Shown here in pieces: positions 58,605 through 64,000 of a stretch of 64,000 nucleotides of DNA. This DNA comes from Shinisaurus crocodilurus (lineage: Eukaryota; Chordata; Lepidosauria; Squamata; Shinisauridae). Numbering within the stretch: the stretch's first letter is position 1; every line of letters begins with the position of its first letter. The notes under the pieces were generated by a model. That model had not been told where the DNA came from and searched no databases. It saw nothing but the letters and a program-made list of their open reading frames with translations. The DNA is taken from assembly GCA_021292165.1 (NCBI GenBank), contig CM037878.1, positions 248,486,968-248,550,967 of the forward strand, given 5' to 3'. Made by a program: the position numbers and the translations under genes.

Positions 58605-61600
58605 ATAGAATCATAGAGTTAGAAGGGGCCATTCAAGCCATCAAGTCCAACCCCCTGCTCAGTGCAGGAATGCTGTTTAAAGTATCCCTGACAGATTACT
58701 GTCTAGTCTCTGCCTGAATATTTCCAACGATGGAGAGCCCATCATCTCCCTAGGCAGTTGATTCCCTTGTCTGACTGCTCTGATGATTAGGAAGTTTTCC
58801 CTGATGTTCAACTGAAATCTGCCTTCCTGTAACTTAAGCCAGTCATTTTGTCTCCTACTGTCTTGGATGATAGACAACAGGTTGCGGCCTTCTTCTGTGT
58901 GACAACCCTTTAGGTACTTGACAAGTGCTATCATATCCCCCCTCAGTCTTCTCTTCTCAAGGCTAAACAAAACCGTTCCTTCAGTCTTTCCTCATGGGAC
59001 TTAGTTTCTAGTCCCCTGATCATCTTTGTTGCCCTTCTCTGAACTCGTTCCAGTTTATCTGAATCCTTCTTAAAGTGTGGTGTCCAGAACTGGTCACAGT
59101 GTTCAAGGTGAGGTCTGACCAGCGCAGAGTAGAATCACTTTCCGTGATTTTGAAATGATTCTTCTATTGATACAACCTAAAATTGCACTTGCTATTTTGG
59201 CAGCACATCACACTGCAGACTTATATTCAGCTTGTGATCGGCTACAACTCCAATATCCTTTTCACACGTACTATTGCCAAGCTAGGTATTTTCCATCTTG
59301 TACCTGTGCATTTGGTTTTGTTTTCCAAAATGAAGAATTTTGCACTTGTCTCTGTTAAATTTTCTTCTATTATTTTCAGTTTTCTAACCTATCAAGATCA
59401 TGTTTAATGTTGTTTCTATTTTCTAAGGTATTAGCTGTCCCATCCAATGTTATGACATTTGCAGATTTGACCAGCATTCCCCTCACCTCTTCCTCCCAAG
59501 TCATTAATAAAAATGTTGAAGACTGCAGGAACCAGAACCAAGCCCTGCGGCACCCCCTCAGTATCTCCCTCCAGTTTGATGAGGAACCATTGACAACAAG
59601 CACTCTTTGAGTATGGTTCTCCAGCCAGCTGTGGATCCACCTAGTACTACTGCCATCCAGCCCACACTTAACTAGCTTGCTAATCAGAATATCATGGGGC
59701 ACTTTGTTAAATCCCTTGCTGAAGTCAAGATACATTATGTCCACAGCATTTCCATGATCTGCTAAGGAAGTTATGTGGCAGTGCTTACTAAGTGGTGAGG
59801 TGAAGGCATGATGCTCACGAATGGCAATCCCATCATTGTAATCTTGAAGTAATCTTACTTCAAAAAATGAAGTAAGATTAGTCTAACAGAACTTGTTCTT
59901 GACAAATCCATGCCGGCTTCCAGTGATCACTGCATGAGTGTCAAGGTGCCTATAGATCGAGCACTTTATAATCTGCTCTAGAATCTTGCCGGGTACTGAT
60001 GTCAGACTGACTGATCTATAATTCCCCAGATCTTCCTTTCTGTACTTTTTGAAGATGGGGACCACATTTGCTCTCCTCCAGTACTTCGCCCATTTTCCAG
60101 GATTTCTGAAAGATAATAGAGGTTTATCTGCTAGCCCCTTCAACACCCTAGGATGCAATTTATCTGGACCTGTGGACTTGAACTCATTTAAGGTGCTTAG
60201 ATGGCCCATGACCATCTCTCGGTTTACCTCAAGTTGATGTTTACCTCAAGTTGACAAACAGGTTCACCGTGTTTGTCACATATGCCAGATGGGACACATT
60301 TATTTATTTATGTATTTATTATATTTATACCCTGACTTTTTTCCTGCAAGGAACCCAAGGTGGCTTACATAATCCTCATCTTCCTCCTCTCCATTTTATC
60401 CTCACAACAACCCTGTGAGGTAGGTTAGGCTGAGAGTCAGTGATTGGCCCAAAGTCACCCAGTGAGCTTCATGGCCGAGTGGAGACTAGAACCCAGATCT
60501 CCCGAGTCCCAGTCCAACACTCTCACCACTATGCCACACTGGCTCTCATATCCTCTTTTGGGAGAAAACTGAGCCAAAACAGGTCCCACCTTTTCTTTGT
60601 CACCCGTCAGCATTTTGCCATATTCCCTGAGCAACTGGTCTACCATTATTTTGTCCCTCTTTTACTTGAACATACTTGAAGAAGCCCCTTTTGTTATTCT
60701 TAGCATCTCTCACCAACCTCAGCTTATTCTGAGCTTTAGCTTTCCTGTCACGCATCTCTGCAATTCCAGGCTATCTGCCTGTACTGCTCTTTAGTGACCT
60801 GTCCCTCCTTTTACCTCCTATATGTGTCCTTTTTGATTTTCAGAAGATCACTAAGCTTTTTGTGTAGCCACATGGGCTTCTTCCATTGTCGTCCATCCCC
60901 CCCCCCATTGGGATTGTTTCTGATTGTGCCTTTAGCATCTCCTTTTTTAGGAACTCCCATCCCTCTTGAATTCTTCTTCCTCTTAGATTTTGTTGCTATG
61001 GAATCCTACTTATCATTGTTCTGAGTTTATTATAATCAGCTTTCCTGAAGTCCAAGATACATGTTTGACTACTCTCAGCTTTAGTTTTCCTTAAAATCAA
61101 GCTCAAGCATTACATGGTCATGTTCTCTGAAAGTTCCTGCTACTTTCACATAATCAACTAACTCTTCCATATTGGTCAGAATTAAGTCAGGGATGGCTGA
61201 TCTCCTTGTTCCTCTACCCACTGAAGAAGAAAATTGTCAGCAAGGCAGGAATTTCCTGGAGAGAGACCATGCTTGGCAGAGTTTGTCTCCCAGCAGGGTA
61301 ATTAAAGTCCCCCATTACTACTACTACTACTTGCTTCCTTAAAATGGCTACAATTTGCTTTTGTAAAGCATCACCCACATCTTCCCCTTGGTTGGGTGGT
61401 CAGTAGTAGACTCCAGTTACACCTATTAAGTCATATTTACCTTCTTAAATCAAGAGTTCAAGGTTGTCCTGTTTATTTCCCATACCAGACCATTAGTATA
61501 AAGACATCAAAACCATGAATTTCATGTTCCAATGTCCCCCCTGCATTTTTATTAAGAGGTTTAACGGGCTCCACTACAACTGCCCTCCCAGTTCCTGCTA

Positions 61601-62460
61601 CAGTGCATGAGCCCTTATCTGTAGTCCTTACCTCTGGGCTTTTGCTCCATCCCTCACAGGATTCAGTTTAAAGCCTTCCTGATCGAACTTGCTATTCTTT
61701 GGGCAAACACATTCTTCCCAGTCTTCGTGAGGTGTAGTTCATCTCCTGCCAGCAGTGCTTCATCCAAACCTTGTAAACCATTGTCCCAGAAACCAAATCT
61801 CTCCCAGCAATACCATCTTCATAACCAGTTGTTAACCTGCAAAATTCTTCTTTCCCTTTCTTGTTCTGTTCCATGGACTGGAAGGGTGGATGAGAACATC
61901 ACTTGAGCTTCCTTCCTAGAGCATCACAGTCTGATGCAATGCAGTCATAGCTGTGCTTAGTTGTATCACTTGTTCCCACATGGATGAACAGGAGGAGATA
62001 ACTATCGGTGCACTTGATGAGTGTGGCAGCTGTTCCATCACAACTCCAATCTTTTCTCCTGGGAGACAACGTACTTCTCGAGCCAATGGGTCTTGCCAGC
62101 ACACTTCCCTGTATATTCCTTGCTGTAGGGGGTCACCAACCACAACCACCCTTCTCTTCCTCTTGCTGCAGAAAGCGGTTTCATTCCCTCTGTTCTGTAG
62201 GGCTCCAGCTTTTTGCTTCCTGTCTAGCAAGGTATGCTGTAGATCATACCCTCAAGGCTCAGAGTCACTCTCTTCTGCAAGAGCCTCAAAGCAGTTTCTT
62301 AGTCCCAGTGGTGCCGAGTGCCTTCTGAGTCACTTCCTCCTGAGTGTCACTGTCATCCATGCAGGTTGCTCCCCCTTTCCTGCTCCTCTTTCCGAACAAC
62401 CCCCTACAGTTGTCCTTCCAGCGCCTCTTGTGTTCTGTCCACAAACTCTTCATCCTCTCT
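58605..62460 (-). mobile_element. Near full-length CR1 LINE, inactive
   Basis: A minus-strand CR1 whose 3' end is at 58605. From right to left it carries the ORF1 esterase region (VVVVGD... at about 62140 and HVGTSDTTKHS at about 61980), an ORF2 endonuclease motif GDFNYPAG (about 61300), and reverse-transcriptase blocks (FKSTGPDKLHPRVLK, NYRSVSLTSVPGKILE, YLDFSKGFNKVPHDIL). The catalytic FADD box reads SANV at about 59460, and frames are broken repeatedly. A SINE (60297-60545) and a 67-bp foreign piece (59774-59840) interrupt it. The right boundary is approximate. Confidence 0.85.
60297..60545 (-). repeat. tRNA-derived SINE inside CR1
   Basis: Antisense copy: tail tttatttatttatgtattta, body ccctgtgaggtaggttaggc, head ending ctatgccacactggctctc. 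Little diverged from the copy at 51164. Confidence 0.9.
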
Positions 62461-62697
62461 TATACATTAGAGTGTGGCCATTCTAATTTTAGTGGTATTT
62501 TAATTATGATTTATTGTATTTTAATTGCATGAGCTGTTTTGGGATGGAGAAGTGGTCCATTATTATTATTTTTGCTGCTGTTGTTGTTATCGTTATCTTC
62601 ACCATTATCTCTGTCTATCATTAAGCCTCTACATAAGATTCAGAATCATAACTGTTCTAAAATGAATTCTAACATGCTGTCTGTTCTTCCATTGCAG

Positions 62698-62785
62698 AAA
62701 TCAGAGGACAGCGCCTCTCCCATGTGATGGACAGCCAAAGGAAATGTCTCAGGCTCCAGTGCTTATTTCCTGCGCTGACCAGTGA
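62698..62785 (+). CDS. BBX: BBX last coding exon and stop codon
   Basis: After the acceptor cttccattgcag, base A completes the arginine codon and the exon reads NQRTAPLPCDGQPKEMSQAP then VLISCADQ and TGA at 62783-62785. The last 15 residues are nearly identical to human BBX, which ends in the same ISCADQ. This fixes the reading frame of the whole exon chain and confirms that the gene reads left to right. Confidence 0.96.
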
Positions 62786-64000
62786 AGCTCTACCCTATTG
62801 TAAAACGTTGTGCTTTACCTAATATCCTAGCCTTGTCTTTACCAATGGATGCTAGTCAGTCCATGTGATGGAGGAACCCATAGACTGAAAATGAGTGGTT
62901 CGTGTTCAGTGTGGCACAGATTTCACTTATAGCTTGGGGCCAGGTCCCCTCCGGTTTGGGGCCCAGAATCTACTATAAGGGTGATGTTATTTCTCTGTTA
63001 AGGAACAGAAATGAAAAGATCCTGGCGCTTTGCTTTCTATTGAAGGTTTTTAAAGTGGTAAATGCATAGTTAAATGGAGGAGGCAGACTTTACTGTAGCT
63101 CACACAGCATCTACTCCATCAACCAGAGTATGGAAAGTAGTTTCATATAATAACTAGCTACTCTAAATGAAAATACAGAAGAGGAAGTGGGGGAAAAGAA
63201 ACTGACGCACTGCACTAGTTACTAGATATTCTTAGTCTTTTTTGTACATGAAGATTTAAGTTCTAAGATGGTTTATATAATAGGTTACGCCTACATTTAT
63301 ATTTTAGAGTGAATTTAAGAACTTGTTTGGAGAATCCAAGGAGGTATGGGCAGGTGTACCATTGTTAGCGGTGTATGTGCGGCCTTTCGGCCCAGACGTT
63401 CTGCACTTTTTTTGTATTTGCCACCAGGGTGGTAGTGTTTATTGGCAAAAAATGTTGACAGGCTTTATTTTGCTTGGGTTTTTTTTTTTTAATTAAAGGT
63501 AGAATAATGAGGATGATTTGCATTCTAAGCAAAGATCTGGCATATTGATAAGAACAATACTGCAGATAATTGATTTGTCTTTCAAGCCTTGGAAGGTTCA
63601 TTTATTTTTGGATAGAGGTCTAAAATGACCATGTGGAAACTAAAGCAGTGAAACGGGGTGGGGTGGGGTGGGGGGGATACTATTAATATCTTGTTCAGAA
63701 GTGACCTTAGTATTACTTCACACTTTCGAAAAAGAAAAAAAAACCTTTTCAATTGACATGCACACTGATGTACATATTTTACATTTTACAGACACTGGAA
63801 TTGTCATAAATACTATGCACAGTCTAAATTGGCTTCATCAGTTGTATGAAACGCGAATGCTAGGTTGGGATGGAAAAGTGCTAAGTGTTGCATAAGTAAG
63901 TGATGGCTGAGAAATAATGTTACAAAATTTAGGCTGTCAAACAGACCACTTTCCAGTTCATGTTTTTGTCTTTATTCTATGTTGTATCCTACTCCCATGC
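62786..64000 (+). other. BBX: BBX 3' untranslated region (partial)
   Basis: Sequence after the BBX stop codon, running off the window. It is AT-rich, low in recognisable repeats, and contains no long ORF. I see no AATAAA; one ATTAAA variant signal lies at 63492-63497, so the transcript may end there or continue past 64000. A short G-rich run (ggggtggggtgggg) lies near 63656-63675. BBX transcripts in mammals have long 3' UTRs, so continuation beyond the window is likely (inference). Confidence 0.7.

Larger units (their letters stand above)
52607..62697 (+). other. BBX last intron (10.1 kb)
   Basis: Contains an L2-type 3' tail, a four-copy degenerate tandem repeat, a MITE and a near full-length CR1 with a nested SINE. 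54669-58604 is mostly unassigned; within it 55640-56100 contains two diverged copies of a stretch around gcacttctgaatg ... gcatttgga, probably another mobile element. 62461-62697 holds nothing named. Confidence 0.65.
507..64000 (+). other. BBX: BBX gene, 3' part (13 coding exons and 3' UTR)
   Basis: This is the span of the BBX transcription unit visible here. BBX is a nuclear HMG-box DNA-binding protein linked in the literature to cell-cycle progression. Thirteen exons with AG acceptors and GT (once GC) donors join without a frame break into 823 codons plus a stop. The order of landmarks matches the known protein: acidic stretch, HMG box, TEEMPQLNF segment, repeated SALFQ(F/L)AE units, lysine-rich centre, SESDIESVIYTIEAVAKGDWG block, KRKARKTKITHLVRTADGRVSPAGG block, AFFSLAALAEVAAMENVHR block, and a C-terminus ending ISCADQ. 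The 5' end of the gene lies outside the window. The human protein is about 940 residues as I recall it; the shortfall is explained by the missing N-terminus and a missing stretch between 47025 and 50302. Confidence 0.96.

Noticed and set aside
61953..62486. 177-codon plus-strand frame
   Set aside because: It is antisense to the CR1 ORF1 esterase region.
63492..63497. ATTAAA as the definite BBX poly(A) signal
   Set aside because: No supporting downstream element was recognised and mammalian BBX 3' UTRs are long; reported only as a possibility.

Overview
The window is a piece of vertebrate nuclear DNA with one protein-coding gene, read left to right: most of BBX (bobby sox homolog, an HMG-box transcription factor, also called HBP2). 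Thirteen coding exons can be placed from splice signals, reading frame and match to the known BBX protein. They run from the first HMG-box exon (507-749) to the stop codon at 62783-62785. The 3' untranslated region fills the rest of the window. The promoter, 5' UTR and the exon(s) for roughly the first 50-55 residues lie to the left, outside the window. The 13 exons join in a single frame (2,472 coding bases, 823 residues plus stop).

The repeats point to a squamate reptile, probably a lizard. They include young L2-clade LINEs, a near full-length CR1 LINE with an esterase-type ORF1, several copies of a tRNA-derived SINE with an L2-like tail, a 5S-rRNA-headed SINE, an L1 fragment, and many palindromic hAT-like MITEs. 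The species is not identified.

Layout. 1-506: end of an upstream intron, with an 81-bp hairpin. 507-749 and 12498-12693: the HMG box split over two exons, separated by an 11.7-kb intron holding two L2 LINEs, SINEs and hAT-like elements. 15925-35863: five small exons. Four of them (20504, 22643, 32226, 35783) are phase 0-0 copies of one repeat unit ending in SALFQ(F/L)AE. 37302-38214: the large lysine-rich central exon. 40823-52606: four exons for the conserved C-terminal half. 62698-62785: last coding exon, then 3' UTR. The introns are almost entirely transposon debris. No RNA gene, CRISPR array or second host gene was found.

The most notable points are the four-unit array of duplicated mini-exons, one of which seems to have lost its first seven codons through an acceptor shift; a GC-AG intron inside the gene; a missing stretch of about 60 residues relative to human BBX; two inverted 379-bp copies of a mobile element differing at only two positions; an 885-bp hAT-like element with an 8-bp target duplication and nearly thirty GAGTC/GACTC motifs; and an L2 whose reverse transcriptase frame is interrupted only by a SINE with a visible target duplication. 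No wholly new gene system is visible. Residue comparisons with human BBX are from memory, not from an alignment run here.
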